Positions 18,217-27,388 are shown, numbered from the stretch's first letter. The stretch: 64,000 bases of DNA from an uncultured Acetobacteraceae bacterium (GCA_943912335.1 CALTUD010000018.1:11886-75885), one strand, 5' to 3'. A program made the numbers and translations. The notes: generated from the sequence alone by a model not told the origin.

Positions 18217-19422
18217 ATGCGATACGAAACCTTCTTCCGCGACCAGTTGGCCGCTCTGAAGGCTGAAGGCAACTACCGCACCTTCGCCGAGCTGGAACGG
18301 ATCAGCGGCCGCTTCCCGCGCGCCTTCCATCACGGCATCGGCCGCGAGGTGACGGTCTGGTGCTCCAACGACTATCTCGGCATGGGCCAGCACCCGGCCG
18401 TGATCGCCGCCATGCGCGACGCGGTGGAAAAGCACGGCGCGGGTGCTGGCGGCACACGCAACATTTCCGGCACCAGCCCGCAGCACGTCGCCCTCGAACG
18501 CGAACTGGCCGCCTTGCACGGCAAGGAAGCCGGTCTGCTGTTCACCTCCGGCTACATGTCGAACTGGGCCACCATCGGCACCCTCGCCGCCCGCATGCCC
18601 GGCTGCATCGTCCTGTCCGACGCCGCCAACCACGCCTCCATGATCGAGGGCATGCGCCATAGCCGCGCGCCCAAGCACGTGTTCCGCCACAACGACGCGG
18701 CCGATCTCGACCGGGTGCTCGGCGAATTGCCGGCGGACGCCCCCAAGATCGTCGCCTTCGAGTCGGTCTACTCCATGGACGGCGATGTCGCGCCGTTGTC
18801 CGACCTGTGCGACGTCGCCGAGAAGCACGACGCCATGACCTACCTGGACGAGGTGCACGGGGTCGGCCTCTACGGCCCGACCGGTGCCGGCGTCAGTGAA
18901 CGCGACGGCGTGCAGCATCGCCTGACCGTGATCGAAGGCACGCTCGCCAAGGGCTACGGCACCGTGGGCGGCTACATCGCCGCCTCCGCCGCGCTCTGCG
19001 ACTATATCCGCTCCTTCGCGTCCGGATTCATCTTCTCCTCCGCCCTGCCGCCGGCCGTCGCCGCAGCCGCCCTCGCCAGCGTGCGCCATCTGCGCGAAAG
19101 CAGCGAGGAGCGCCGCATCCATCAGCAACAGGTCGCCACGCTGCGCCGCCGTCTGGACGAGGAAGGCCTGCCCCATCTGCGCAACCCGAGCCATATCGTG
19201 CCGGTGATCGTGGGCGACCCGGTCCGCTGCCGCGGCATCTCCGAGCGTCTGCTCGACCGGCACGGCATCTACGTGCAGCCGATCAACTACCCCACCGTGC
19301 CGCGCGGCACCGAGCGACTGCGCTTCACCGCCACGCCGCTGCACAGCGATGCCGAGATTGAGCATCTGGTCTCGGCGCTGTCGGAAACCTGGTCGGAATT
19401 CAGCCTCGCCCGCGCTGCATAG
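18217..19422 (+). CDS. hemA: 5-aminolevulinate synthase
   Basis: A 401-residue PLP enzyme condensing glycine and succinyl-CoA to 5-aminolevulinate (Shemin pathway), the usual route in alphaproteobacteria. Motifs: CSNDYLGMGQHP, GAGAGGTRNISGTSP, TYLDEVHGVGLYG, and the PLP lysine in EGTLAKGYGTVGGYIAAS. The start MRYETFFRDQL is standard. The frame is open well upstream, but that part overlaps minus-strand genes and reads as low-complexity shadow. hemE and hemJ lie 22 kb away in this window. Confidence 0.95.
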   Translation: MRYETFFRDQLAALKAEGNYRTFAELERISGRFPRAFHHGIGREVTVWCSNDYLGMGQHPAVIAAMRDAVEKHGAGAGGTRNISGTSPQHVALERELAALHGKEAGLLFTSGYMSNWATIGTLAARMPGCIVLSDAANHASMIEGMRHSRAPKHVFRHNDAADLDRVLGELPADAPKIVAFESVYSMDGDVAPLSDLCDVAEKHDAMTYLDEVHGVGLYGPTGAGVSERDGVQHRLTVIEGTLAKGYGTVGGYIAASAALCDYIRSFASGFIFSSALPPAVAAAALASVRHLRESSEERRIHQQQVATLRRRLDEEGLPHLRNPSHIVPVIVGDPVRCRGISERLLDRHGIYVQPINYPTVPRGTERLRFTATPLHSDAEIEHLVSALSETWSEFSLARAA

Positions 19423-19434
19423 AACAGAAAGAGT

Positions 19435-19535
19435 GTTCTTTTTTGAAAGAAAGAACCAAAGAACTTCTGTCTGTCAGGATTCAAACTAAACAGACAGAAG
19501 TCTTTTTGCTTCTTTTTCTTGAGAAAAAGAAGATC
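19435..19535. repeat. Three-hairpin intergenic repeat, copy C
   Basis: It begins 12 bp after the hemA stop and ends 8 bp before the convergent binding-protein stop. Left hairpin: GTTCTTTTTT with AAGAAAGAAC (one T-G wobble). Middle hairpin: ACTTCTGTCTG with CAGACAGAAGT, perfect. Right hairpin: CTTCTTTTTCT with AGAAAAAGAAG, perfect. Confidence 0.85.
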
Positions 19536-19543
19536 AATCCCGC

Positions 19544-20725
19544 CTACGGGTGGCTCGACGCCGTCCCCGCCAGCCAGCGATCGAACCGCGCCTGGATCGC
19601 CGGCAGATGCTCGGCCCAGAACGACGCGTCCACGCGGATCGCGTCCTCGCGATGCTCGGCGGTATTGGCACTGTCCGGCGGCAGGCTTCCGGCCCCCGCC
19701 GGGTCCTTGCGCAGGAGACTTTGCGCCGGATAGCGCGACACGAACTGCATCTGGCGCGCAGGCGCCAGGGTGAAGTCGATCAGCGCATAGGCGTCGCGTT
19801 CGCGCTCGGTCAGGCCGGCCGGGGTGCCGGCCGCAGGCGGATGGCCCGGCAGAACCCAGTCCTGCATCGTGCTCAGGCTGTTCTCCCACTGGATGCCGAA
19901 ATCGCGATGCCCGGCGCGGTTCGCCAGCGCGATCTCGCTGTTGGGCGCGCTGGTCATCAGAACGGCGCCGGTCTCGATGATCCGCACCGCCTCGGCCGGA
20001 TTGCGCCACCACACCACGTAGGGCTTGAGCTGATCGAGCTTGCGGAAGGCGCGATCGAGCCCCGCCTCCGTGCCCAGAGTCCGGTACAGGGCATCCGGAG
20101 ACACGCCGTCGGCCAGAAGGGCGATCTCCAGAGTGCCGCGCGGATCGCGGGCCAGACCGCGCTTGCCGGGACGGCGCGCCACATCCCAGAACATCGACCA
20201 GTTCGGCGCGGTGTCGATCCGGCTCTTGTCCCACGCCAGTACCAGATCGGTGCGGAACGCGCCGATGCCGCAAGGGCTGATGGAATCCACGTCCAGCGGG
20301 CCGTTGCCGACGCCCAGGGACGGGATCGCGGACGGGTCGATCGGCAGCAGCAGCCCCTGGCTGCACGCCGCGAGGGCCACGCTGTCGTCCATCAGCGCCA
20401 GACCGTTCCCGCTGGCCGGTGCGGCGCCGTGCGGTCCGCTCTGGAGCCCGGCCAGAGTGCCGTCCCAACGCGTCACGCGTACGCGGCGATGCTGCTCGGC
20501 CGCGTACGGCCCGAAGAAAGCCGCCTGCTGCGCATCCTGGAGCGCCGGGCCCAGAGTGGCGACCTCGATCGGCGGTGGCGCGACCCTCGCGGCGGTGTGC
20601 TTGCCTTTGACATGGGCGTGAGCTTCGGCGCCGGCACCGAACCCGCCCGACAGAACGATGGCAACGCAGAGCAGGGCACGCGCGGAACGCGATGGGTGAA
20701 CCGGAACGGCGGTGGGCGAAAGCAT
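19544..20725 (-). CDS. Polyamine-type ABC transporter substrate-binding protein
   Basis: A 393-residue PotD-like periplasmic protein with an N-terminal signal peptide (hydrophobic ALLCVAIVLSGGFGAGAEA). Family-like segments include CGIGAFRTDLVLAWD, FWDVARRPGKRGL and a PNSEIALANRAG region near the ligand site. It should bind a polyamine or similar compound. Its partner ATPase upstream is catalytically degenerate and the only nearby permease-like gene is truncated, so whether it works in import is open. Start taken at MLSPTAVPV; upstream codons are non-conserved. Confidence 0.8.
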   Translation of the reverse strand: MLSPTAVPVHPSRSARALLCVAIVLSGGFGAGAEAHAHVKGKHTAARVAPPPIEVATLGPALQDAQQAAFFGPYAAEQHRRVRVTRWDGTLAGLQSGPHGAAPASGNGLALMDDSVALAACSQGLLLPIDPSAIPSLGVGNGPLDVDSISPCGIGAFRTDLVLAWDKSRIDTAPNWSMFWDVARRPGKRGLARDPRGTLEIALLADGVSPDALYRTLGTEAGLDRAFRKLDQLKPYVVWWRNPAEAVRIIETGAVLMTSAPNSEIALANRAGHRDFGIQWENSLSTMQDWVLPGHPPAAGTPAGLTERERDAYALIDFTLAPARQMQFVSRYPAQSLLRKDPAGAGSLPPDSANTAEHREDAIRVDASFWAEHLPAIQARFDRWLAGTASSHP

Positions 20726-20865
20726 TCTCACGCTGGCTCGGTCTCGGCACGGCCCGGATACGGGGCCCGGCCGCTTGGGAAAAAGGTCATCCGGCCGGGG
20801 CCGATCGCTCTCGCGCACGAGGCTAGAACAGAAGCGCCGCTCTGTAACCCTCCGCTGGACGCCCC

Positions 20866-21993
20866 CTAATCGACAACGGGAAACACACGCGCCTGGTGCG
20901 CCTGCCAGGCCAGCATGGCGATACGGCCGGGCCGGAGCTCGGCCAGAACCGCGGCGGGAGGACGTCGTACCAGAAGCTCGGTCCCGTCGGCGAGACGGAA
21001 CCGCAGGCGCAGATGGTCGCCCAGATGCACCACATCCTGCAGCGTCCCCGGAAGGGCGTCCTCGGCGGCCTCCATCTCCGAACCGCGACGGGTCAGGAAG
21101 GCGGTGGCAATCCGGTCCGGGCGGACAGCCAGCGTGCAGGCGGCATTCTCGGTCAAAGGGCCGCACGGCTCGGCATCCATCACATGCCCGGTGGGCAGGC
21201 GCACGCGCGCCAATTCGCCGTCGTTCTCGATGATGCGCCCGGGCAGGAGGTTGGCATCGCCGATCCTCGCCGCGACGACCGCATCCTCCGGCCGCTCCAG
21301 AAGCGCGGCACCAGGGGCGACCTGGTGCAAGCGGCCCCGATGGAGAACGCCGATCGCATCGCCCAACGACAGCGCCTCGTCGCGATCCTCCGTCGCGAGC
21401 AGCATGGTAAGCCCGCGCGCCGCGGCAAGACGCTTCAAACTGCGCCGAAGCTGCTCGCGCTCGCGGTGACGCAGAGCCTGCAACGGCGCGTCCAGAAGAA
21501 GAAGCGCGGGATCGGCGGCCAGAGCGCGGGCGATCGCCGCGCGCACGGCATCCGCGGGGTTCAGCGCAGCCGGACGCAGATGCGCCACGGCATCGAGCCC
21601 GAGCAGGGCCAACCCATCGCCGATGCGACGGTCGCGCTCGGCAGCAGGCAGACGGCGCGCGCGCAAGGGAAAACCGATATTCCCCCTGACATCGAGATGG
21701 GCGAATAACGGGTCGCGGGGCGAAACCAGCCCGATGCCGCGATCGCGCGGGGGCAGGGCATGGACCGGCTTTCCGTCGCAGGCCACCGCGCCACGACCGA
21801 TCCGGGCGTGACCGGCGATCGCATCCAGAAGCAGGGACGTCCCATCCGCCGGCTCGCCCAGCAGCACCAGCGTCCGTCCCGCCTCGATCGAGAACGACAC
21901 TGCCTCGAGGGATCGTCCGGCATCGTGTGCGCTCAACCCCTCGACGAGCAGGCGGGCGGACGAGTCGGTGGAAAGGGGGGTGGGCATCGTCAT
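20866..21993 (-). CDS. Degenerate PotA-like ABC ATPase homologue lacking catalytic motifs
   Basis: A 375-residue protein with the fold order of a PotA/FbpC ATPase: an ATPase domain (about 15-240) and a TOBE-like C-terminal domain (about 245-370). All nucleotide-handling motifs are altered. Walker A reads GEPADGTS with no Lys. The Q-loop Gln is Pro (LVSPRDPLF). LSGGQ is LNPAD. Walker B reads LLLLDAP with Ala for the catalytic Glu. The D-loop Asp is Arg. The switch His is Glu (ATEDRDEAL). The frame is intact and full length, which argues against a recent pseudogene. It may be a scaffold or regulator, or the end stage of decay. Confidence 0.8.
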   Translation of the reverse strand: MTMPTPLSTDSSARLLVEGLSAHDAGRSLEAVSFSIEAGRTLVLLGEPADGTSLLLDAIAGHARIGRGAVACDGKPVHALPPRDRGIGLVSPRDPLFAHLDVRGNIGFPLRARRLPAAERDRRIGDGLALLGLDAVAHLRPAALNPADAVRAAIARALAADPALLLLDAPLQALRHREREQLRRSLKRLAAARGLTMLLATEDRDEALSLGDAIGVLHRGRLHQVAPGAALLERPEDAVVAARIGDANLLPGRIIENDGELARVRLPTGHVMDAEPCGPLTENAACTLAVRPDRIATAFLTRRGSEMEAAEDALPGTLQDVVHLGDHLRLRFRLADGTELLVRRPPAAVLAELRPGRIAMLAWQAHQARVFPVVD

Positions 21994-22047
21994 GGAACCA
22001 GCGATCTATGACGGCGTTCGTTTGCCCTGTCACGGAAGGGTCGAACG

Positions 22048-22329
22048 ATGCTGTTTTGCAAGAAAGCCACCAAGAAGGCCAAGAACGTCGCCAGCGACAC
22101 CCAGGACCAGATTCAGACCCTGCGCGCGCAGGTCGAGAAGCTGCTGAACCAAAAGGTGACGCCTGCGCTCGGCGATGCGGCCGACAAGGCGGAAACCGCG
22201 GTAAGCAACGCGCGCACGGTAACGAACGCGCAGGTCGAGAACGTGTCCGAGCAGGTTCGCAGCCAGCCGCTGATCGCCATTGGTATCGTTGCGGTGATCG
22301 GCTATCTGGTCGGCCGCATTCTTCGATAG
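22048..22329 (+). CDS. DUF883 (ElaB/YqjD/YgaM) family membrane-anchored protein
   Basis: A 93-residue protein with a basic N-terminus, a long amphipathic helix (about 15-70) and one C-terminal transmembrane segment (LIAIGIVAVIGYLVGRIL). This is the layout of YqjD-type inner-membrane proteins, which tether ribosomes in stationary phase in E. coli. It is divergent from the degenerate ATPase gene. The next gene follows after 9 bp. Confidence 0.75.
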   Translation: MLFCKKATKKAKNVASDTQDQIQTLRAQVEKLLNQKVTPALGDAADKAETAVSNARTVTNAQVENVSEQVRSQPLIAIGIVAVIGYLVGRILR

Positions 22330-22338
22330 GACCAGATA

Positions 22339-22779
22339 ATGAAAGCCGTCGATCTCGCCAAGGTCGCAGCCGCCGCGGAAGGCCTTCGTATCAAGAAGCA
22401 GGCGCTGAGGATTGGAAGGCAGATCGCCTTCCTGGTTCTCGCGGCGGTGTTCGGGTTCTTCGCACTCGTCGGCTTTCATGTGGTTCTCTGGACGATCTGC
22501 TACGGTCCCTGGGATTTCGGCAGGGTCGGCGCCTCGCTCGGCGTGTTCGGCTTCGATCTTGTCATCGCCCTGGTGCTGGTGCTGCTGGGTCGCAGCCGCG
22601 CACCGAGCATGGCCGAGGTCGAGGCGCGCATCACGCGCGACCGGACCATCTCCGAACTGAAAAGCGCTGTTGCCCTGACGGCAGTGGCATCCACGGTAAC
22701 CGGCCCGGCAGGTCGTTTTGCCGCGAGATCCGCCTGGGGTCTGGTGCGCAACATGCTGCCGAAACGCAGACGCGGCTGA
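22339..22779 (+). CDS. Small membrane protein, YqjE/holin-X like
   Basis: A 146-residue protein with two hydrophobic segments (about 27-50 and 63-85) and a basic C-terminus ending PKRRRG. It pairs with the DUF883 gene, as YqjE does with YqjD, and shows the general look of the phage-holin-family/YqjE membrane proteins. The function is unknown. A terminator follows at 22805. Confidence 0.65.
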   Translation: MKAVDLAKVAAAAEGLRIKKQALRIGRQIAFLVLAAVFGFFALVGFHVVLWTICYGPWDFGRVGASLGVFGFDLVIALVLVLLGRSRAPSMAEVEARITRDRTISELKSAVALTAVASTVTGPAGRFAARSAWGLVRNMLPKRRRG

Positions 22780-22804
22780 CATCGGGCACAAGGAAACGTT
22801 GCGA

Positions 22805-22828
22805 GGGCCGCCGATAAGGCGGCCCTTC
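22805..22828 (+). terminator. Hairpin terminator after the DUF883 pair
   Basis: The 8-bp stem GGGCCGCC / GGCGGCCC around GATAA is followed by TTCGTCG. The T tract is weak. It lies between convergent units, the DUF883 pair and fliI-fliJ. Confidence 0.6.
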
Positions 22829-22861
22829 GTCGTTTCGGGTGACAGACAAACGCGAGCCTGT

Positions 22862-23299
22862 TCAGCTGTTTCTGACAGTCTTGTCCCGACAGCGCAGGGC
22901 AAACTCGTCGAGTTCGATCTGTTCCTTCCGCGTCCGCCCGCGCGCCTGTTCGGCGGCACGCGTCTCCATCAGGGTCTCGACGGCCCGCGCCGACGCGCGC
23001 GCAAGGGTCAGAACGGCGCGCAGGCGATCCAGAGTCATGGTCGCCTCGCGCTGCTTGAGATGCGCGTCCGAGATTCGCTTCCGTCCCACGGGCAGCCATT
23101 TGGCGAAGGCTTCCACGGCGTCGTCGCCGGCCGAAAGGCTGCTGGCGACGCGCATCTCCTGTTCCAACGTATCCGTTTCCGCACGGACGGCAGCGATCGC
23201 CTCCTGCTCGACACGGTGTGCGTCGGCAAGGGCCTTCTGCGCTTCGTCAACCGCCGTCTGACGGAAGCGCAGCAGGGATGCCAAAGGATCACGGCTCAT
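22862..23299 (-). CDS. fliJ: FliJ-like flagellar export chaperone
   Basis: A 145-residue protein predicted to be almost wholly alpha-helical coiled coil, rich in Ala, Glu and Arg. Size, composition and position directly after fliI (ATGA overlap) fit FliJ, the central stalk that binds the FliI ATPase and escorts export substrates. FliJ sequences are poorly conserved, so the call leans on context. Confidence 0.7.
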   Translation of the reverse strand: MSRDPLASLLRFRQTAVDEAQKALADAHRVEQEAIAAVRAETDTLEQEMRVASSLSAGDDAVEAFAKWLPVGRKRISDAHLKQREATMTLDRLRAVLTLARASARAVETLMETRAAEQARGRTRKEQIELDEFALRCRDKTVRNS

Positions 23300-24666
23300 A
23301 CGGCCACTCCCATGATGCCGCGTAGAGCGGCGAAACTCGCCTCGATCGTGGTGGCCTCGTTTCGGTCCTGATTGAGAAGCGACTCGATCCGCGGTGCCAA
23401 AGCGACCGCCTCGTCCACCACCGGGTCCGTACCCGTCTTGTAAGCACCCAATCTCACCATGTCCGCCATGTCGGCGTGAACCGACAGAACCGACCTGACC
23501 CGGCGCATCAGAGCGTTCTCCTCGGCACTGTTGCAGCCGGGAACAGCGCGGGACAGGGAACGCAGAACATCCACCGCAGGATAGCGTCCCTGTTCGCCGA
23601 TCCGGCGATCCATCACAACATGCCCATCCAGGATACCGCGTACGGCATCGGCCACGGGTTCGTTGTGATCGTCACCCTCCACCAGAACGGTGAATAAGGC
23701 GGTGATCGAGCCGGCAGTGCCGTCCTCGGCGATCGGCCCGGGCCCGGCCCGTTCCAGCAGACGGGGCAGTTCCGCGAACACGCTGGGCGGGTAACCGCGC
23801 GTGGCCGGAGGCTCGCCGGTGGACAGGCCGATCTCGCGCAGGGCGAGGCAGAAGCGGGTGACGCTGTCCATCATCAGCAGCACGGATTTGCCCTGATCGC
23901 GGAAATGCTCGGCGATGGCCATGGCCGAATAAGCAGCTTCGCGACGCATCAAGGGCGGCGTATCGGAGGTGGCGATCACCACCACGGATCGCGCCAGACC
24001 GGCCTCGCCCAGATCGTCCTCGATGAATTCACGCACCTCGCGCCCGCGCTCTCCCACGAGAGAAATCACGGCGACATCGCAATCGGTATGCCGGGCCAAC
24101 ATGGACAGAAGGGTCGATTTGCCGACGCCGGAACCGGCGAACAATCCGAGCCGCTGTCCGGTCCGGCAGGTGGTGAAGCTGTTCAGAACCCGGATCCCCA
24201 GATCCAGACGCGGTCCCAGCCGTGCCCGGCGCGTCGCGTCGGGAGGCGCCGCGCGAACGGGACGAGGATGTTTGCCGCGCGGCATCGGCCCCTTGTTGTC
24301 CATCGGACGGCCGAGCGGATCGATCACGCGTCCCAGCCAGCGATCGTTGATCGCGAGGGTTCCGCCATGGGTGCCGTCCCGGTGGCCGAAGCGGATGGAT
24401 GCGGAACTGCCCGGCCCCAGCCCGTCCAGCGGGCCATAAGCCATCGCCTGGGCATGTCGATCGCGAAATCCGACGATCTCGGCCGCGATCGGCTGGCCGC
24501 CACGCGGCTGCAGGGCGACGCGATCACCCACGGCGGCGTGTCGGTCGAACCCGGACAGCTGCACGCTGAGCCCAGATACGCCCACAACACGTCCCTGGAT
24601 GATCGCAGGAGAGATATCGGCAAACTGGTCGGCCAAGTCGCCGAAATCGCCGCTCCCACCGTCCAT
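23296..24666 (-). CDS. fliI: Flagellum-specific export ATPase
   Basis: A 456-residue F1-beta-like ATPase powering flagellar type III export. Walker A is FAGSGVGKSTLLSML and Walker B is VLLMMDSVTR; the family segment ISLVGERGREVREF is present. The length is typical. It is divergent from ctrA. A CtrA box lies about 50 bp upstream of its start, so transcription is probably CtrA-dependent. Confidence 0.95.
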   Translation of the reverse strand: MDGGSGDFGDLADQFADISPAIIQGRVVGVSGLSVQLSGFDRHAAVGDRVALQPRGGQPIAAEIVGFRDRHAQAMAYGPLDGLGPGSSASIRFGHRDGTHGGTLAINDRWLGRVIDPLGRPMDNKGPMPRGKHPRPVRAAPPDATRRARLGPRLDLGIRVLNSFTTCRTGQRLGLFAGSGVGKSTLLSMLARHTDCDVAVISLVGERGREVREFIEDDLGEAGLARSVVVIATSDTPPLMRREAAYSAMAIAEHFRDQGKSVLLMMDSVTRFCLALREIGLSTGEPPATRGYPPSVFAELPRLLERAGPGPIAEDGTAGSITALFTVLVEGDDHNEPVADAVRGILDGHVVMDRRIGEQGRYPAVDVLRSLSRAVPGCNSAEENALMRRVRSVLSVHADMADMVRLGAYKTGTDPVVDEAVALAPRIESLLNQDRNEATTIEASFAALRGIMGVAV

Positions 24667-24714
24667 TCCTCGCTCCTGTCGCCCTGGAATTCCTTCCTAA
24701 CTAGCTGTAAACGT

Positions 24715-24729
24715 TTAATTACACGTTAA
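24715..24729. promoter_or_regulatory. CtrA box between fliI and ctrA
   Basis: TTAA-TTACACG-TTAA matches the TTAA-N7-TTAA CtrA consensus exactly. It lies 49 bp from the fliI start and 93 bp from the ctrA start, so it could serve flagellar activation and ctrA autoregulation. The surrounding 24700-24760 is unusually AT-rich for this window. Confidence 0.7.
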
Positions 24730-24821
24730 ACGGGAAAAATTAATCGTTCTGCAACCGAATTTGCTTGAGCCCCACAACCTCGGATGGTAAAGATGTGTCA
24801 ACAAAACCTGGAGTTGTAGAC

Positions 24822-25553
24822 ATGAGGGTCCTTCTCGTTGAGGGCGACGTCACCGCCGCGCAGGGTCTGACCGCGATCCTGCAAAACGCCGGCTTTCTGG
24901 TTGATCACACCGATATGGGTGTTGAAGCCCTGGAAATGCTCCGCCACTACGATTACGACCTGACCCTGGTCGAGCTTGATCTGCCGGATATGGATGGCAG
25001 CGAACTCGTCCGTCGCATGCGCATCGCCCGCCATCCGGTTCCTGCCATGGTGTTGTCCGGCGCCGCTCAGGCCGCCACCCGCATTCGCGCCCTGGTTGCA
25101 GGCGCGGACGACGTTGTCGCCAAACCGTTCGACTCCGCCGAGCTGATCGCCCGCGTGCATGCCATCATGCGCCGCTCCAAGGGCTATTCGGCCCCGATCG
25201 TGCAGGTCGGCCCGCTGGAACTGAATCTCGACAGCCGCAGCGTCACCGTCGACAGCCGCCCGGTCCATCTCACGGGCAAGGAATATTCCATTCTGGAGCT
25301 GCTGGTGCTCCGCAAGGGCGTCGTCCTGACCAAGGACGCGTTCCTCAACCATCTCTACGGCGGCATGGACGAGCCGGAGATGAAGATCATCGACGTCTTC
25401 GTCTGCAAGCTGCGCAAGAAGCTGCAGATCGCCGGTGCGGGCAACCTGATCGGCACGATCTGGGGACGTGGCTACATGCTGCGCGATGATGCGCCGGCGG
25501 TTCCGACCGTACGGCCGGTCGCCTTGTCCGCGAGCCGTCTGGTCGCCGCCTGA
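24822..25553 (+). CDS. ctrA: Cell-cycle response regulator CtrA with Glu at the phosphorylation site
   Basis: A 243-residue OmpR-class regulator, collinear with Caulobacter CtrA without gaps through the receiver domain. The DNA-binding domain is very well conserved (VHLTGKEYSILELL, FLNHLYGGMDEPEMKIIDVF, CKLRKKL). In the receiver, the phospho-acceptor position 51 is Glu (LTLVELDLPDMDG) where Caulobacter has Asp51, and acidic-pocket residue 8 is Gly (LLVEGD). The conserved Lys is kept in VAKPFD. The Glu substitution equals the classical phosphomimetic mutant, so the protein may act without a kinase. The C-terminal AAA degron-like tail (LVAA) also resembles CtrA. Confidence 0.92.
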   Translation: MRVLLVEGDVTAAQGLTAILQNAGFLVDHTDMGVEALEMLRHYDYDLTLVELDLPDMDGSELVRRMRIARHPVPAMVLSGAAQAATRIRALVAGADDVVAKPFDSAELIARVHAIMRRSKGYSAPIVQVGPLELNLDSRSVTVDSRPVHLTGKEYSILELLVLRKGVVLTKDAFLNHLYGGMDEPEMKIIDVFVCKLRKKLQIAGAGNLIGTIWGRGYMLRDDAPAVPTVRPVALSASRLVAA

Positions 25554-25721
25554 CGATCACCGCAGGCATGCCTGCGATGCCGTTTCCACGACAAAGGCCC
25601 GGTTGTCAGTTCGTCAGCGAACGCGCACATCAATCTGGTCGGCGCCGATGCGTGCCCATCTGCGACCGGACTGTGGTCGACGGGAGGCGATGAGCCTGGA
25701 CGCCGGCCACAACGGGAACCG

Positions 25722-26543
25722 TCACACGGTGAACTGTTCCACCAGGATCCTTTCCGACAGGCTCTGATCCGGGTCGAACAGAACGGTTGTCCGCAAGCTC
25801 CGGTCCTCGCTCACGGCCACCGACACTACATCGCGCACCTCGGTGAAATCGGCCACCGCCGCAACCGGGCGTTTGTCGACTTCCAATATCTTGAATTCCA
25901 CATCCGCTGAGCTGGGAAGCAGCGCGCCCCGCCAGCGCCTGGGCCGGAAGGCGCTGATCGGCGTCAGTGGCAAAAGATCCGAGGATAGCGGCACGATCGG
26001 TCCGTGCGCGGACAGGTTGTAGGCGGTCGAACCGGCCGGGGTCGAAATCAGGATGCCGTCGCAGACCAGTTCCTCCAGCCGCACACGTCCATCGACCACG
26101 ATCTGGATCTTCGCCGCCTGCCGCGTCTGACGGAACAGGAACACATCGTTCAGCGCCAGGGCTTCCTCGACGAGGCCCGATTGCGTGACGGCATGCATGC
26201 GAAGCGGATGCAGCACGGCCGCCTGTGTCCGCACGAGCCGTTCCGGCAGATCGTCCTCGCACAACGGGTTCATCAGAAAACCGACGGAGCCGCAATTGAT
26301 GCCGTAGACCGGGGTGTCCCGATGCAGCACCGTATGCAGCGTCTCCAGCATAAAGCCGTCGCCGCCGAGACACACTACGACTTCGGCCTCGTTGACCGGC
26401 ACGTTGCCATAACGCTGCGTGAGCTGGGCGGCGCAGGTCTCTGCCAGCTCGTTCGGAGCGGCGACGAAGGCCAGCCGGGTCAGCACGGTGCCGACCGGCC
26501 AGGGGGAAGAACGCATTTCGGTCGTCCGCAAAGGCTGAGTCAC
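25722..26543 (-). CDS. nadK: NAD kinase
   Basis: A 273-residue NadK phosphorylating NAD to NADP. The catalytic GGDGFML motif is near residue 61, followed by NDVFLFR and the nucleotide-binding [15 protein letters not shown]. The start overlaps the stop of the upstream nitrilase-family gene (ATGA). Between it and ctrA lie 168 bp, with a 16-bp palindrome CGCAGGCATGCCTGCG at 25561 just after ctrA that could help terminate the convergent transcripts. Confidence 0.93.
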   Translation of the reverse strand: MTQPLRTTEMRSSPWPVGTVLTRLAFVAAPNELAETCAAQLTQRYGNVPVNEAEVVVCLGGDGFMLETLHTVLHRDTPVYGINCGSVGFLMNPLCEDDLPERLVRTQAAVLHPLRMHAVTQSGLVEEALALNDVFLFRQTRQAAKIQIVVDGRVRLEELVCDGILISTPAGSTAYNLSAHGPIVPLSSDLLPLTPISAFRPRRWRGALLPSSADVEFKILEVDKRPVAAVADFTEVRDVVSVAVSEDRSLRTTVLFDPDQSLSERILVEQFTV

Positions 26544-27388
26544 TGCAGGCGCCGATGCTGCACCACCGGAATCGCGTTGCGGATCCTCTCCGTCATCGCC
26601 CGATCGACGGTGGCCGAGGCGATCCCGGGTCCACCCGACGCCTGCGCCACGACAGCGCCCCAGGGATCGACGATCATGGAATGGCCGAACGTCTGCCGCG
26701 TGCCGCCATCGGCATCTTCATGCGCACCGACCGTTCCGGCCGCTGCCAACCAGCACTGCGTCTCGATCGCCCGGGCACGCAGCAGGGTTTCCCAATGCGC
26801 GGAGCCGGTTTCCATGGTGAACGCCGCGGGTACCACGAGCATATCCGCACCCTGATCGCGCAGTTGGCGGAACAACTCGCCGAACCGGATATCGTAGCAG
26901 ATCGCCAGGCCCAGGCAGACGCGTCCGAAGCGGCCCTCGATCGGCACAGTGACCACCTCGTCACCGGCCCGATAGGTGTCGCTCTCGCGGTAGCCGAGAC
27001 CGCTCGGCGTCGTGATGTCGAACAGATGGATCTTGCTGTAACGCGCAACGATCTTGCCGCTCGGTGCGATCACCACCGAGGTGTTCAACAGGCGGTCGCC
27101 GGCCTTCTCGGCCATCGAACCGGCGTGGATGAACAGGCCGTGTTCACGTGCAAGACGCCGCATCGCGGCAATCGCGTCGCCGCCGCCATCGTCGCTTCCG
27201 ACCGGGGGAATCTCCTCGGCGGCTGCGAATTTCTGCTCCGTCGTCCCGCCGAGACAAGTCCAGACTTCGGGCAGAACCACGATGTCCGGGCTGTCCTGTC
27301 GGACAGCATGCGCCAAATAAGTTTCAGCCTGTATGATATTCGCGCGCTTGTCGCTTCCCGGCGACATTTGGACGACACTGACCTTCAT
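26540..27388 (-). CDS. Nitrilase-superfamily carbon-nitrogen hydrolase (Nit/omega-amidase type)
   Basis: A 282-residue amidohydrolase with the Glu-Lys-Cys triad: Glu in VVLPEVW, Lys in RYSKIHLFD and Cys in [10 protein letters not shown]. The segments [13 protein letters not shown] and MIVDPWG place it in the Nit1/Nit2 group, which hydrolyses deaminated glutathione or 2-oxo-dicarboxylic amides. It is co-transcribed with nadK. Confidence 0.88.
   Translation of the reverse strand: MKVSVVQMSPGSDKRANIIQAETYLAHAVRQDSPDIVVLPEVWTCLGGTTEQKFAAAEEIPPVGSDDGGGDAIAAMRRLAREHGLFIHAGSMAEKAGDRLLNTSVVIAPSGKIVARYSKIHLFDITTPSGLGYRESDTYRAGDEVVTVPIEGRFGRVCLGLAICYDIRFGELFRQLRDQGADMLVVPAAFTMETGSAHWETLLRARAIETQCWLAAAGTVGAHEDADGGTRQTFGHSMIVDPWGAVVAQASGGPGIASATVDRAMTERIRNAIPVVQHRRLQ

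Noticed and set aside
19544..22033. 829-codon minus-strand frame suggesting a large fusion with the binding protein
   Set aside because: Only the last 393 residues show a signal peptide and binding-protein sequence; the rest overlaps the degenerate ATPase in another frame.
25561..25576. CGCAGGCATGCCTGCG palindrome after ctrA as a terminator
   Set aside because: It lacks a T tract and may be a chance palindrome; noted only under nadK.
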